Positions 7,654 through 15,551 of a DNA stretch of 64,000 bases are shown piece by piece; positions within the stretch are counted from its first letter, which is position 1, and every line of letters begins with the position of its first letter. The translations under genes and the position numbers were made by a program. Below the pieces are notes generated by a model. That model did no database searches, had not been told where the DNA came from, and saw nothing but the letters and a program-made list of their open reading frames with translations. The stretch is from Bin87 sp034423115. Its GTDB lineage: Bacteria > Chloroflexota > Dehalococcoidia > Lucifugimonadales > UBA3495. The stretch covers positions 7,640 through 71,639 of the forward strand of contig DAOUJD010000055.1 of assembly GCA_034423115.1 (NCBI GenBank), given 5' to 3'.

Positions 7654-8355
7654 TGTTCTTGCTCCTTGTCCTCGTCTCGTTGCCACCGGTAGAGCGGTGA
7701 CGGATAGTCGTCCCGCATACCGGTGTCGCCGAACCGGATGTAGAAATCACGCCGATCATGATACAGCCGGGCGCGGTTCAGCACCACCTTCCTATCATCT
7801 CACGCGTACCCACCTTGTAATTGCGTGGTGAAAGGATGGAAAAGTCGATTTCCCGCTCATTTCCTCTCATTTCCGCTAATTCCAGTAGGGGATTGAGCGG
7901 GTCGTGGGGCTGAATGGGGGTCGAGGGAAGGGTTTTGGCGGCAGTTTGAGCGGTATTGGCGGTCAGGTGAGCGGGTTTGGGGGACGAAGTTCGCGGTGTT
8001 GGGAAGTGGGCATTGGGACGGCTGTGGCGGCCCTCGGTGGCGGGTTGGAATTGGAGCGTTGGGTAACATGGTACGGATGGGGGAAGGGTTAGAGCAAGGA
8101 GGAAGTGCCGCCGGGTGGGGGTGTCTGAACTGGAGTTTTTTGGGGGAATTTGGGTGATGATGGGGGGCGATGGTAGGTCTTTTTGCCACAAAAGGCAGAT
8201 GAATCACAAAAAGTTGGGCGTTTTGGCACCGACCGGAATGACTGTGCCACCTGAATTGGGACGGCGGAGGAGCTCGCAGTTACAGGTTGCGCAAAGCGGG
8301 TACGCGTGAGCCCCATCATCATCCTCGTTGTCCAGGGCGCCTTGATGGTGTGACC
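7650..8355 (-). pseudogene. Remnant of a conserved 130-residue family, split by an insertion element
   Basis: Two fragments match the intact-looking relative at 10874-11270. The downstream fragment (7650-7798) reads DDRKVVLNRARLYHDRRDF and continues FGDTGMRDDYP, against DDEREVVLNRARLYHDRRDF in the relative. The upstream fragment (about 8311-8355) reads HTIKA, then with one base missing ALDNEDD, against DTIKAVLDNPDD. Between them lies a 512-bp element with inverted ends. The N-terminal half of the gene is gone. The remnant is therefore truncated, frameshifted and interrupted. Confidence 0.75.
7799..8310. mobile_element. 512-bp non-autonomous insertion element with terminal inverted repeats
   Basis: The ends are CTCACGCGTACCC (7799-7811) and its exact complement (8298-8310); similarity extends imperfectly to about 19 bp. 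The flanks TCCTATCAT (7790-7798) and CCCCATCAT (8311-8319) look like a 9-bp target duplication with two changes. Joining the flanks restores the reading frame of the host gene family. No transposase-like protein is encoded; the open frames inside are low-complexity. The plus strand is strongly G-rich, with many GGG runs between 7885 and 8180. Confidence 0.75.
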
Positions 8356-8433
8356 GTTCGCAGTGAACTGGCATTAGTGCGGGGGCATGAACCCGCGCGC
8401 AGCATGATTGCACGGCATACGTTCACACGGGGA

Positions 8434-8442
8434 TGCTATAAT
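8434..8442 (+). promoter_or_regulatory. Extended -10 promoter of the DUF1538 operon
   Basis: TGC TATAAT at 8434-8442 is a perfect extended -10 element. It lies 80 bases upstream of the ATG at 8522 and inside the longest possible open frame of the first gene (from a TTG at 8408), so the shorter start at 8522 is the better choice. Confidence 0.65.
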
Positions 8443-8521
8443 TCCAACCCCGCGACAGGTCGATGATGCGAATTCACCCCTCCCCACACGCAACCTACCG
8501 GTGTCGGTAAGCGGACAGGGA

Positions 8522-9268
8522 ATGAGGAATTCCGCCCGGCTCCTGACCCCGGTGTTGCGGCGGACCGTCGATACGCTGCGCGACCTCGCTCCCATTGTCC
8601 TGGTCATCGGGTTTTTCCAGGTCGTGGTGCTGCAGCAGCCCTTCCCCAACCTGGGGAACGTGATCGTCGGGCTGCTCTGCGTGTGCGCCGGACTGGCGCT
8701 TTTCATCCAGGGATTGGAAAGCGGACTGTTTCCCCTGGGAGAAGCGCTGGCGCGGGGATTCGCCAACAAGGGCAGCCTGTCCGCGCTGTTGGCCTTCGCC
8801 TTCTGTCTTGGTTTCGGCGCGACCGTCGCCGAGCCGGCGCTGATTGCCGTCACCGCCGAAGCGGCGGAGGTTGCATCAGAGGCCGGCGCAATCACCGATA
8901 GCGACTCGGCTCGCGGTTCCTACGCCCTGCAGCTGCGCATAGTGGTGGCGATTTCGGTGGGATTGGCCATCGTGTTGGGCGTCCTGCGCATCCTGAAGGG
9001 CTGGCCCATCCACTGGCTGATAATTGGAGGTTACGTCCTGGTGACCGCCATGACCATCCTCGCTCCCGACGAGATCATCGGAGTGGCCTACGATTCCGGC
9101 GGGGTCACCACCAGCACCATCACCGTACCTTTGGTCACCGCCCTGGGCGTAGGGCTCGCCGCTTCGATCCGCGGGCGCAACCCCATAGTGGACGGTTTCG
9201 GGCTCATCGCCTTCGCCAGCCTGACTCCGATGATCTGCGTAATGGCTTACGGCATGGTGACTCGATGA
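8522..9268 (+). CDS. DUF1538 family membrane protein (first copy)
   Basis: The 248-residue protein is a multi-spanning membrane protein of the DUF1538 family. It carries LAPIVLVIGFFQVVVLQQP near the start, the family motif GFGATVAEPALIAVTAEA, and YDSGGVTTSTITVPLVTALG with GRNPIVDGFGLIAFASLTPM near the end. A membrane transport role is assumed for the family, but the substrate is unknown. It is followed without gap by a second DUF1538 gene, a PII-like gene and a CBS gene, each overlapping by four bases, so the four products are probably made together. The ATG at 8522 has only a weak ribosome binding site (GGACAGGG). Confidence 0.85.
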   Translation: MRNSARLLTPVLRRTVDTLRDLAPIVLVIGFFQVVVLQQPFPNLGNVIVGLLCVCAGLALFIQGLESGLFPLGEALARGFANKGSLSALLAFAFCLGFGATVAEPALIAVTAEAAEVASEAGAITDSDSARGSYALQLRIVVAISVGLAIVLGVLRILKGWPIHWLIIGGYVLVTAMTILAPDEIIGVAYDSGGVTTSTITVPLVTALGVGLAASIRGRNPIVDGFGLIAFASLTPMICVMAYGMVTR

Positions 9269-10059
9269 TAAGTTTTCTGCACACGCTTCCGACGGCGCTA
9301 CTGTCAACGGTGTTTGACGTGGCTCCCATCATCGCGGTTCTAACTCTGTTTCAGGTCTTCGTGCTGCGACGGCGGCTGCCCAACCTGCGCCGGACGGCAG
9401 CCGGGCTGGTGTGCGTCCTGCTGGGCCTGGCCCTTTTCCTGGTCGGCCTTGAAAACGCGCTGTTCCCCATCGGGGAAACCATGGCGCGCCAGCTCACCGC
9501 GCATGCCGCAACCGGCGCGATCAGCGCAGCCGGCGGCGTGGATTGGCGCGACTACCTGCTGGTGTACGCCTTCGGCGCGGCCATCGGCTTCGCAACCACG
9601 GTGGCGGAGCCATCACTCATCGCCGTGGCCATCAAGGCCGAAGAGGTATCGGGGGGAACGATCAATGCCTGGGCCCTGCGGATCGCGGTGGCCGTGGGCG
9701 TCGCCATCGGCGTGTCCCTGGGGTGCTTCCGCATCGTTACCGGAACGCCCCTGCCCTGGTACATCATGGCCGCCTACGCCATCGTCATCGTGCAAACCTT
9801 CCGGTCCAGCCGGACCATAATTCCCCTGGCTTACGACAGTGGAGGGGTCACCACGTCAACCGTTACCGTGCCGGTGGTGGCGGCGCTGGGCCTCGGGCTG
9901 GCCGCCAGCATTCCGGGCCGCAACCCGCTGATCGACGGTTTTGGTCTAATTGCCTTCGCCAGCGTTTTTCCTATAATGACCGTGCTGGGCTACGCCATCG
10001 CGGCGTCCTGGTGGGTTCGGTGGAGAACCCCCGGCGGCAGGGAGGGAGTAGAGGCATGA
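9265..10059 (+). CDS. DUF1538 family membrane protein (second copy)
   Basis: The 264-residue paralogue of the preceding gene repeats its layout: DVAPIIAVLTLFQVFVLRR, IGFATTVAEPSLIAVAIKAE, and YDSGGVTTSTVTVPVVAALG with IPGRNPLIDGFGLIAFASV. The two proteins probably form a heteromeric pair or pseudo-repeat in the membrane. The start overlaps the previous stop and the stop overlaps the start of the PII-like gene (ATGA at 10056-10059), so translation is coupled throughout. Confidence 0.88.
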   Translation: MISFLHTLPTALLSTVFDVAPIIAVLTLFQVFVLRRRLPNLRRTAAGLVCVLLGLALFLVGLENALFPIGETMARQLTAHAATGAISAAGGVDWRDYLLVYAFGAAIGFATTVAEPSLIAVAIKAEEVSGGTINAWALRIAVAVGVAIGVSLGCFRIVTGTPLPWYIMAAYAIVIVQTFRSSRTIIPLAYDSGGVTTSTVTVPVVAALGLGLAASIPGRNPLIDGFGLIAFASVFPIMTVLGYAIAASWWVRWRTPGGREGVEA

Positions 10060-10406
10060 GACTCAAGCTTATCGTCGCACTCGTCAGCGACGAGAAATCC
10101 GAAGTAGTGTTGGAGGCCGCCCGCGCCGGCGGCGCCACCGGCGCAACCATAATTTCCAGCGTGCGGGGTGAGGGCTTGCGTCCGGGAAAAACCTTCTTCG
10201 GTCTTCGCCTTGAGGCCATGCGAGACGTGCTGCTGTTCCTGGTGCTGGAAACTCGCGCCCGCGACATCCTGGAGCGTATTCGGGATGCGGCGCAGTTCGA
10301 CACCGAACACGGGTCCGGTATCGCATTCCAACTGGATATCGAGGATGCGGTCGGCCTGGTGACTCAACTGCCCACCATTCGAGAGGAATTGGAATACGAT
10401 CTATGA
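10056..10406 (+). CDS. PII-like (GlnB-family) regulatory protein
   Basis: The 116-residue protein starts MRLKLIVALVSDEKSEVVLE, followed by AARAGGATGATIISSVRGEG and a C-terminal strand-helix-strand (LLFLVLETRARDILERIRDA). Size and pattern fit the ferredoxin-like PII fold, with an intermediate loop shorter than in classic GlnB and no T-loop uridylylation tyrosine that I can place. PII-like proteins next to transporter genes usually bind a nucleotide or metabolite and gate the transporter. Four-base overlaps on both sides tie it to the DUF1538 pair and the CBS gene. Confidence 0.75.
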   Translation: MRLKLIVALVSDEKSEVVLEAARAGGATGATIISSVRGEGLRPGKTFFGLRLEAMRDVLLFLVLETRARDILERIRDAAQFDTEHGSGIAFQLDIEDAVGLVTQLPTIREELEYDL

Positions 10407-10804
10407 GCGCGCGCGTCCCCACCAAAGTCGCGGACGTGATGAGTCCGCAACTCCATAGCATCGACGGGCTGGCCACGGTGTCCGACGCCATTGCCCTGAT
10501 GCAGCGGCACGATGTCGGCGCTCTGGCGGTGAACCGTCGGGACGAAACGGACGAGGTGGGGCTGCTGGTCGTCTCCGATATTGCCCAACACGTAATCGCC
10601 CAACACCGCTCTCCGGAACGGGTCAACGTGTATGAAATCATGTCCAAGCCAGCGCTGACCCTGCCGCCCGACATGTTGATCCGGTACGCGGTTCGGCTGC
10701 TGGTCCAGTTTCAAGTCTCCCGTGCCGTCGTGGTGGACAACAAACGGAACCCCGTCGGCTTCGTGACCATGCGCGACCTGATAATAGGACGCCAGGCAGA
10801 GTAA
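10403..10804 (+). CDS. Tandem CBS-domain protein
   Basis: The 133-residue protein is a CBS pair: KVADVMSPQLHSIDGLATVS, HDVGALAVNRR, then NVYEIMSKPALTLPPDMLIR and VSRAVVVDNKRNPVGFVTMR. CBS pairs bind adenosine nucleotides and act as energy sensors. As the last gene of the DUF1538-PII operon it is probably a second regulatory subunit of the same membrane system. Its stop codon lies at the start of the second unit of a 20-bp tandem duplication. Confidence 0.88.
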   Translation: MSARVPTKVADVMSPQLHSIDGLATVSDAIALMQRHDVGALAVNRRDETDEVGLLVVSDIAQHVIAQHRSPERVNVYEIMSKPALTLPPDMLIRYAVRLLVQFQVSRAVVVDNKRNPVGFVTMRDLIIGRQAE

Positions 10805-10821
10805 TAGGACGCCAGGCGGAG
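10782..10821. repeat. 20-bp tandem duplication at the 3' end of the CBS gene
   Basis: TAATAGGACGCCAGGCAGAG (10782-10801) is repeated at 10802-10821 with one change (A to G). The stop codon of the CBS gene is TAA at 10802-10804, so the second unit is outside the gene. It looks like a slippage duplication. Confidence 0.85.
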
Positions 10822-10873
10822 TAACAGCCGTCGGGATCGGTTTCGCCTCAGCGGATGCGCGACGACGGTTGAA

Positions 10874-11270
10874 TCAGGCCCGGTAAGTGCCAGGGTAGAT
10901 GGGCGGGGCGGGGTAGTCCTCACGGCGACCGGTATCGCCGTCCTGAATGATAAAGTCGCGGCGGTCGTGATACAGGCGGGCGCGGTTCAGAACTACCTCC
11001 CGTTCGTCATCGGGGTTATCCAGGACGGCCTTGATGGTGTCGGCGTCGGCCATGAACCAGTATTTGTAGTCGCCGATGAAGACATAGTCCATCTGGCGCT
11101 TGAAGAAGTACCCGCGAAACGCCTCACCGTCGCGGACCCGCTGGCACACCGCCTGCATCAATTCCCGCTCACCATCCTTACTTCAGCAGCACGTACTCGT
11201 GGGGCCACGTCTTGCGGAAGGTTATGGCCTCGCGCCAGGGCGCGGCGGCGATGCGATCGGTGAGTTTCAT
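10874..11270 (-). pseudogene. Conserved protein of unknown function, frameshifted near residue 30
   Basis: The ATG at 11270 opens MKLTDRIAAAPWREAITFRK and continues TWPHEYVLLK, then hits TAA. A second frame resumes at once with DGERELMQAVCQRVRDGEAF and reaches the stop at 10874 (GDYKYWFMAD, VVLNRARLYHDRRDFIIQDG, DTGRREDYP). A single extra T in AAGTAAGGATGG explains the break; without it the join would read LLKKDGERE. The full product would have about 130 residues. I recognise no function. The start overlaps the stop of the upstream DUF4268-like gene by four bases. A sequencing error cannot be excluded. Confidence 0.7.
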
Positions 11271-12277
11271 GAGGGTTCGTTAATGTTGTCTTCAGGAATC
11301 TCTAGATTTTGTGAAAAAGCTGTTTCGGTTTGGGTTGGTCCGACTATGGTTTGGAGACGGGGTTCAATTACTTCCCGAAGCCTGAGGAGGTTGTCAAACA
11401 TCCACTGACGAGTGCGTTCCTGAAGATCATCCGGATCTCCAAAATGTGCTTCAGTTGTTGCGCAGATGCCAGGAATGTCCCAATCTTCATACCAATCCAG
11501 CGAAATGCCTGTCAGTTCCCTCTCGATCTGCTCTTTATCTTCGTAGAGAGCATCGAAAATTGATCGCTTGTGCTCTGTGACTCGGAACCCGACTGTCGCC
11601 AAATCATCGTCAGCATCGTGGACCAACATATAGAACATACCATCCAAACCACTGGGGTAAGTTCGATACCGAGAAACCCAACCGCCGTTCCTTGGAGAAA
11701 TCGCGCCGATTCCTCGATCCATTAGCCTCTCGTTCAATGGTGCGTAGAACGCGCTGTAATAAGTATGTCTGTTAATTGAACCCGTGGATGACTCGCCTTT
11801 GGACCGATCAAGTCGTCCATTAGGCTCAACGACCAATTTGAACACCGGAGCAGGCGACGATGCTCCTATGCGTACTGCGCTGACCTCTACGCCATATATC
11901 TCTGTATTGCCCTCACACGCTCGATTAAGCCAATTGAGTGCTCTTGTATGCGCGTCAGTAAATTCCGGAGCGACCCAAATGATCACGCGGGCCTCGTGGT
12001 CAGCTCCATACTTTAGAATTCTGACGAAATGGTCGTCATCAGTAGCCCCCAACTGGTTTTCTACAATAACCGTGTTGCCCGAGTCGTCTTCCGCGAGGAT
12101 GTCTGCGTATCCGCCAAATTTATACGCTTCTGTCTGAACCAAATCTAAAGCTAACCCGACAGCGTTACCCAGCAAATGCAAATTCTCTGCTAACCACGGA
12201 GTAAATTCTTGGCTTTCATGGCTCCAAACCGAACCCACAGGCACGGCTTCCAAGTTACCAAGTTCTGGTATTGGCAT
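11267..12277 (-). CDS. DUF4268-type, PD-(D/E)XK nuclease-like protein
   Basis: The 336-residue protein has the N-terminal pattern ESQEFTPWLAENLHLLGNAV followed by YADILAEDDSGNTVIVENQL, in which D and E-x-Q occupy the positions of the PD-(D/E)XK active site, then GATDDDHFVRILKYGA and VIIWVAPEFTDAHTRALNWL. This is the conserved core of DUF4268 proteins, which often occur near restriction or defence genes. The C-terminal part contains WYEDWDIPGI and no domain that I can name. AGGGAG precedes the ATG at 12277. The composition is clearly less GC-rich than that of neighbouring metabolic genes. The biological role is unproven. Confidence 0.72.
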   Translation of the reverse strand: MPIPELGNLEAVPVGSVWSHESQEFTPWLAENLHLLGNAVGLALDLVQTEAYKFGGYADILAEDDSGNTVIVENQLGATDDDHFVRILKYGADHEARVIIWVAPEFTDAHTRALNWLNRACEGNTEIYGVEVSAVRIGASSPAPVFKLVVEPNGRLDRSKGESSTGSINRHTYYSAFYAPLNERLMDRGIGAISPRNGGWVSRYRTYPSGLDGMFYMLVHDADDDLATVGFRVTEHKRSIFDALYEDKEQIERELTGISLDWYEDWDIPGICATTEAHFGDPDDLQERTRQWMFDNLLRLREVIEPRLQTIVGPTQTETAFSQNLEIPEDNINEPS

Positions 12278-12295
12278 ATCTATTCTCCCTTCATG

Positions 12296-12646
12296 CTAGG
12301 CCAGCAGCGCATCCAGAAAACGCTGACATTGCCTAAAACTGTTCCTGACCAAGTGGTCGGCGAGATGGACCCGGTAGAAATACCGATGCAGCGCCTCTCC
12401 GTTACCGAATCCTTCCCGCAAATCCACGTCCGGGAGGTGCGCATCTATTTCTGGTACGGCCCGTTTTATTTCAAAGTGAGAATTCAGTCGTGCCGACGTG
12501 TGCTGTGGGGCGATGTATTTTATGGCGTGTGCGACGGCGCCCCACATCATTTCAGCAGCGGTCAGCAGGTCGTCCAACTCAAACTCCAGCTCCGCCTTGC
12601 GTCGGCAACGTAGTGAAAGTTCGTAGTGGTCTGCTGAGCGCGTCAT
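12296..12646 (-). CDS. PaREP1/HEPN-like small protein
   Basis: The 116-residue helical protein contains ELDDLLTAAEMMWGAVAHAI followed by KYIAPQHTSARLNSHFEIKR, resembling the PaREP1/HEPN-like core in which a Trp-Gly-Ala helix is followed by a His-rich turn. A later HRYFYRVHLADHLV segment fits the third helix. It begins one base inside the stop of the similar gene upstream (TGATG at 12644-12648), so the two are probably partners. Its function is unknown; HEPN proteins are often RNases or nucleotide-transferase partners. Confidence 0.6.
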   Translation of the reverse strand: MTRSADHYELSLRCRRKAELEFELDDLLTAAEMMWGAVAHAIKYIAPQHTSARLNSHFEIKRAVPEIDAHLPDVDLREGFGNGEALHRYFYRVHLADHLVRNSFRQCQRFLDALLA

Positions 12647-12999
12647 CAGGCTGCCAGCAAACGCGAAATAAACGAGCGTACTACTGGCTCGTAGAACGCC
12701 ACGTCTTCCAAGTCCAACAAGTCCCCGTCGCCATTCCTGTGGTACTCGAGGGTAATCAAGTAGCCCGAAACCAGAGGAATCCCGGTTCGACGCTCCAAGC
12801 CGTCTATGAACGGCTCCACATCGTCGTAATCCAGCGACGGTAGCTTGTGACCGCGGGACGATGCCGCCTGCTCTATCGCCGCCTCAGTGGCCTTCCAGAA
12901 GAACGTTGATGCCTCGCCGTGGTTGCCCCGCAGCAGGCTCAGGTCGGCCCGGTCAAGCAATGATTGGATGTTTTCGGGGATGACATTTTTTGTGGTCAT
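12646..12999 (-). CDS. PaREP1/HEPN-like small protein
   Basis: The 117-residue helical protein contains LLRGNHGEASTFFWKATEAA, the family core of a helix with Gly-Asn/Asp, an A-S/A-E run and a Trp, followed by SRGHKLPSLDYDDVEPFIDG. A C-terminal helix closes with VRSFISRLLAA. It is translationally linked to the following PaREP1-like gene at 12296-12646. Two different members in tandem suggest a two-subunit complex. No nucleotidyltransferase gene, the common HEPN partner, is adjacent. Confidence 0.55.
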   Translation of the reverse strand: MTTKNVIPENIQSLLDRADLSLLRGNHGEASTFFWKATEAAIEQAASSRGHKLPSLDYDDVEPFIDGLERRTGIPLVSGYLITLEYHRNGDGDLLDLEDVAFYEPVVRSFISRLLAA

Positions 13000-13020
13000 C
13001 GTTCCTCTCCAGTTAACGGC

Positions 13021-13048
13021 GTAAGGGCGGATATTCGTCCGCCCTTAC
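13021..13048. repeat. Dispersed palindrome between divergent functional units
   Basis: GTAAGGGCGGA and its complement TCCGCCCTTAC form a perfect 11-bp stem with a 6-base loop just downstream of the molybdenum hydroxylase gene. It resembles the GTAGGGGCG palindromes elsewhere in the window and may serve as a terminator for the minus-strand gene. Confidence 0.8.
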
Positions 13049-13075
13049 ATCTTACCAGCCGCATTTGCAGCCGGA

Positions 13076-15409
13076 TCAGCCGCCGTTCTGCTCCCACAGC
13101 GCTTCCAGCACTGCGCCGGGGTTCATGGGGAGGTTGGTCAGGCGGACGCCGGTGGCGTCGTGGATGGCGTTGGCGATGGCGGCCATGGGCGGCACGATGG
13201 GCACCTCTCCCACGCCGCGCACGCCGTAGGGATGCCCTGGGTTGGGCACCTCCACCACCACCGTGTCGATCATGGGCAGGTCCAACGCGGTGGGCATGCG
13301 GTAGTCCAGGAAGCTGGAATTCTGCATGTGCTCGTCGTCGTTGAAGAAGTACTCCTCGTTGAGCGCCCAGCCGATGCCCTGCACCGCGCCGCCCTGGATC
13401 TGACCCTCCACGTAGGACGGGTGGATCGCCGTGCCAGCGTCCTGGATGGCGGTGTAGCGCAGGATGTCCACCTTGCCGGTTTCCTCGTCCACCGCCACGT
13501 CGGCGATGTGCAGCGCGTAGGCTCCGCCGACGCCGGTGGGAGACACGTTTGCACGTCCGACGATGGGGCCGCCCGTGCCGTTGAGGCGGGACGCCAACTG
13601 CCGGAAGGTGAAGCGAAGCTCAGGCTCCGACTTGTGCTGGATCACGCCACCTTCGTACTCGACGTTCTCGGGGTCTATGTCCCAGATGCGGGCGGCGCGA
13701 TTGATCATCTGCTGTTTCACGTCCTGGGCCGCCTCGTAGGATGCCCAGCCGGTCTTGAAGGCGACGCCGCTGCCGCCGGTCATGGAGGTCCAGCCGATGG
13801 AGTTGGTGTCGCCCACGGCGGGGGCCACGTCCTCGGCGGCCAGGCCCAGAACCTCGGCGACGTGCATGGCGGCCACGGCGCGGCTGCCGCCGATGTCGGG
13901 CGAACCCTCCACCAGGCTCACGGTGCCGTCGCCCAGCACGCTGACGATGGCGCTGGCGGGGCCGGTGCCGTTGAACCAGAAGCCGCCGGCGATGCCGCGC
14001 CCGACCTTCTTGCCCTCGGCTTCGGGCGAGCGGTCGATGGGAGCGTTCCAGTGGTCGTGCTCCCGAGCGGCCTGCACGGTCTCAATCCAGCCGATGCTGC
14101 CGAACTGCGGGCCGGTTACGCGGCGGTCGCCCTGCTTGGCGCCGTTCTGAGTTCGGAAGTCCAGCTTGTCCATGCCGATCTGTTCGCAGATCTCGTCGAC
14201 CACCGACTCCACGGCGAAGGCCGCGGCTGGTGAGCCGGGGGCGCGGTAGGCCGCCGTCTTGGGGTGGTTCAGCACCACGTCGGCCGCTTCGATCTTGCCG
14301 TTCTCGATGTTGTAGCAGGACAGGGCGCACTGGGCTCCCGGATTCACGGGTGAGCCGGGGAACGCGCCTGCCTCGTAGTACAGCGAGACGTCGGCGGCGG
14401 TGATCTTGCCGTCGTTGGTCGCGCCCATCTTCACCCGCAGGTAGCCGCCCGAGGTTGGGCCCGTGCCCTCGAAAACCTCGGTGCGGGACATCTGGATCTT
14501 CACGGGACGGCCGGTCTTCTTGGACAGCACCGCCGCGACGGGTTCCAGGTACACGAGCGTCTTGCCGCCGAATCCGCCGCCGATCTCCAGCTGGGTCACC
14601 AGCACCTTGGATACCGGCATGCCCAGGATGGTGGACGTCTGGTCGCGGACGTTGAAGTGTCCCTGGCTGCTGCACCAGATGTGCAGAGTGTCGTCGGCGT
14701 TCCAGAGCGCGGTGGCCGCATGGGGCTCGATGTAGCCCTGGTGGACGGCCTTGGTGCGGAACTCGCGCTCGATGACAACGTCGGCGGCGGCGAAGCCCGC
14801 CTCCAGGTCGCCGATCTCGTAGAAGTAGCGATTGGGCACGTTGCCCACCTTGCCGTCGTCGCCCTCGCCCAGCAGTCCGCCGGGGCGGACGTTGGGGTCG
14901 TTGAGGTTGGCGAGGCGCTCGTGGACCAGCGGGGCGTCGTCGCGCATGGCCTCCAGCACGTCCTGCACCGGCGTGAGCACCTCGTACTCCACGTCGATGA
15001 GGGCCAGGGCCAGCTCGGCCTCGTGTGCGCTGTCGGCGGCGACAGCCGCAATAGCGTGTCCTTTGTACAGGGCCTTCTCGGCGGCCAGGCAGTTGTTGCT
15101 CAGGAACTTGGGGTTGATCATCGCGCCTTCGCCCAGGTCCAGCACGCGCCCACCGGCTTGCGGCAAGTCGGCGGCGGTGGCGACGGCGTGGACGCCGGGC
15201 ATGGCCTCGGCCTTGCTGGTGTCGATGCTCTTGATGCGGGCGTGGGCGTGGGGGCTGCGCAGGATCTTGGCGTGGAGCATGCCGGGCAGGTTGAGGTCGG
15301 CGCCGTACTGCGCGCGGCCGGTCACCTTGTCGGTGCCGTCGTGGCGGACAGGCCGGCTGCCGATTACACTGTAGCCCTCGGTGGCGGCGGATCGCTGGGT
15401 CGTCGTCAT
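13076..15409 (-). CDS. Xanthine dehydrogenase/aldehyde oxidase family molybdopterin-binding subunit
   Basis: The 777-residue protein is the large catalytic subunit of a molybdenum hydroxylase. It shows the start VIGSRPVRHDGTDKVTGRAQ, AKILRSPHAHARIKSID, the molybdopterin loop EIGGGFGGKTLVYLEPVAAV, AAYRAPGSPAAAFAVESVVD and a C-terminal VRGVGEVPIVPPMAAIANAI, with the catalytic Glu in GVGE. Such enzymes hydroxylate aldehydes or N-heterocycles. The FAD and 2Fe-2S subunits that normally accompany it are not next to it, so they must lie elsewhere or the enzyme uses another partner. AGGTGA precedes the ATG at 15409. Confidence 0.93.
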   Translation of the reverse strand: MTTTQRSAATEGYSVIGSRPVRHDGTDKVTGRAQYGADLNLPGMLHAKILRSPHAHARIKSIDTSKAEAMPGVHAVATAADLPQAGGRVLDLGEGAMINPKFLSNNCLAAEKALYKGHAIAAVAADSAHEAELALALIDVEYEVLTPVQDVLEAMRDDAPLVHERLANLNDPNVRPGGLLGEGDDGKVGNVPNRYFYEIGDLEAGFAAADVVIEREFRTKAVHQGYIEPHAATALWNADDTLHIWCSSQGHFNVRDQTSTILGMPVSKVLVTQLEIGGGFGGKTLVYLEPVAAVLSKKTGRPVKIQMSRTEVFEGTGPTSGGYLRVKMGATNDGKITAADVSLYYEAGAFPGSPVNPGAQCALSCYNIENGKIEAADVVLNHPKTAAYRAPGSPAAAFAVESVVDEICEQIGMDKLDFRTQNGAKQGDRRVTGPQFGSIGWIETVQAAREHDHWNAPIDRSPEAEGKKVGRGIAGGFWFNGTGPASAIVSVLGDGTVSLVEGSPDIGGSRAVAAMHVAEVLGLAAEDVAPAVGDTNSIGWTSMTGGSGVAFKTGWASYEAAQDVKQQMINRAARIWDIDPENVEYEGGVIQHKSEPELRFTFRQLASRLNGTGGPIVGRANVSPTGVGGAYALHIADVAVDEETGKVDILRYTAIQDAGTAIHPSYVEGQIQGGAVQGIGWALNEEYFFNDDEHMQNSSFLDYRMPTALDLPMIDTVVVEVPNPGHPYGVRGVGEVPIVPPMAAIANAIHDATGVRLTNLPMNPGAVLEALWEQNGG

Positions 15410-15551
15410 GGTTCACCTCGTAGCGGCGTCAATGGGTGTGTGCGTGATGGCGGCATCTTAACATATCGTCCAACTGAATGGCCAAAATCGAGAAACCTAC
15501 GATCCTGATAGTCCAACGCCCTCGAGCCGGCCGGGAGAGGATGCCTGCACG

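Noticed and set aside
7778..8207. Open frames of 116-137 codons inside the 512-bp element
   Set aside because: They are proline-rich by-products of strong G/C strand bias, have no recognisable domain and overlap each other.
14082..15416. Long alternative-frame ORF overlapping the molybdenum hydroxylase gene
   Set aside because: Its product is Arg/Gly/Pro-rich and matches the shadow expected from GC-rich codon usage; the true gene is in another frame with complete motifs.
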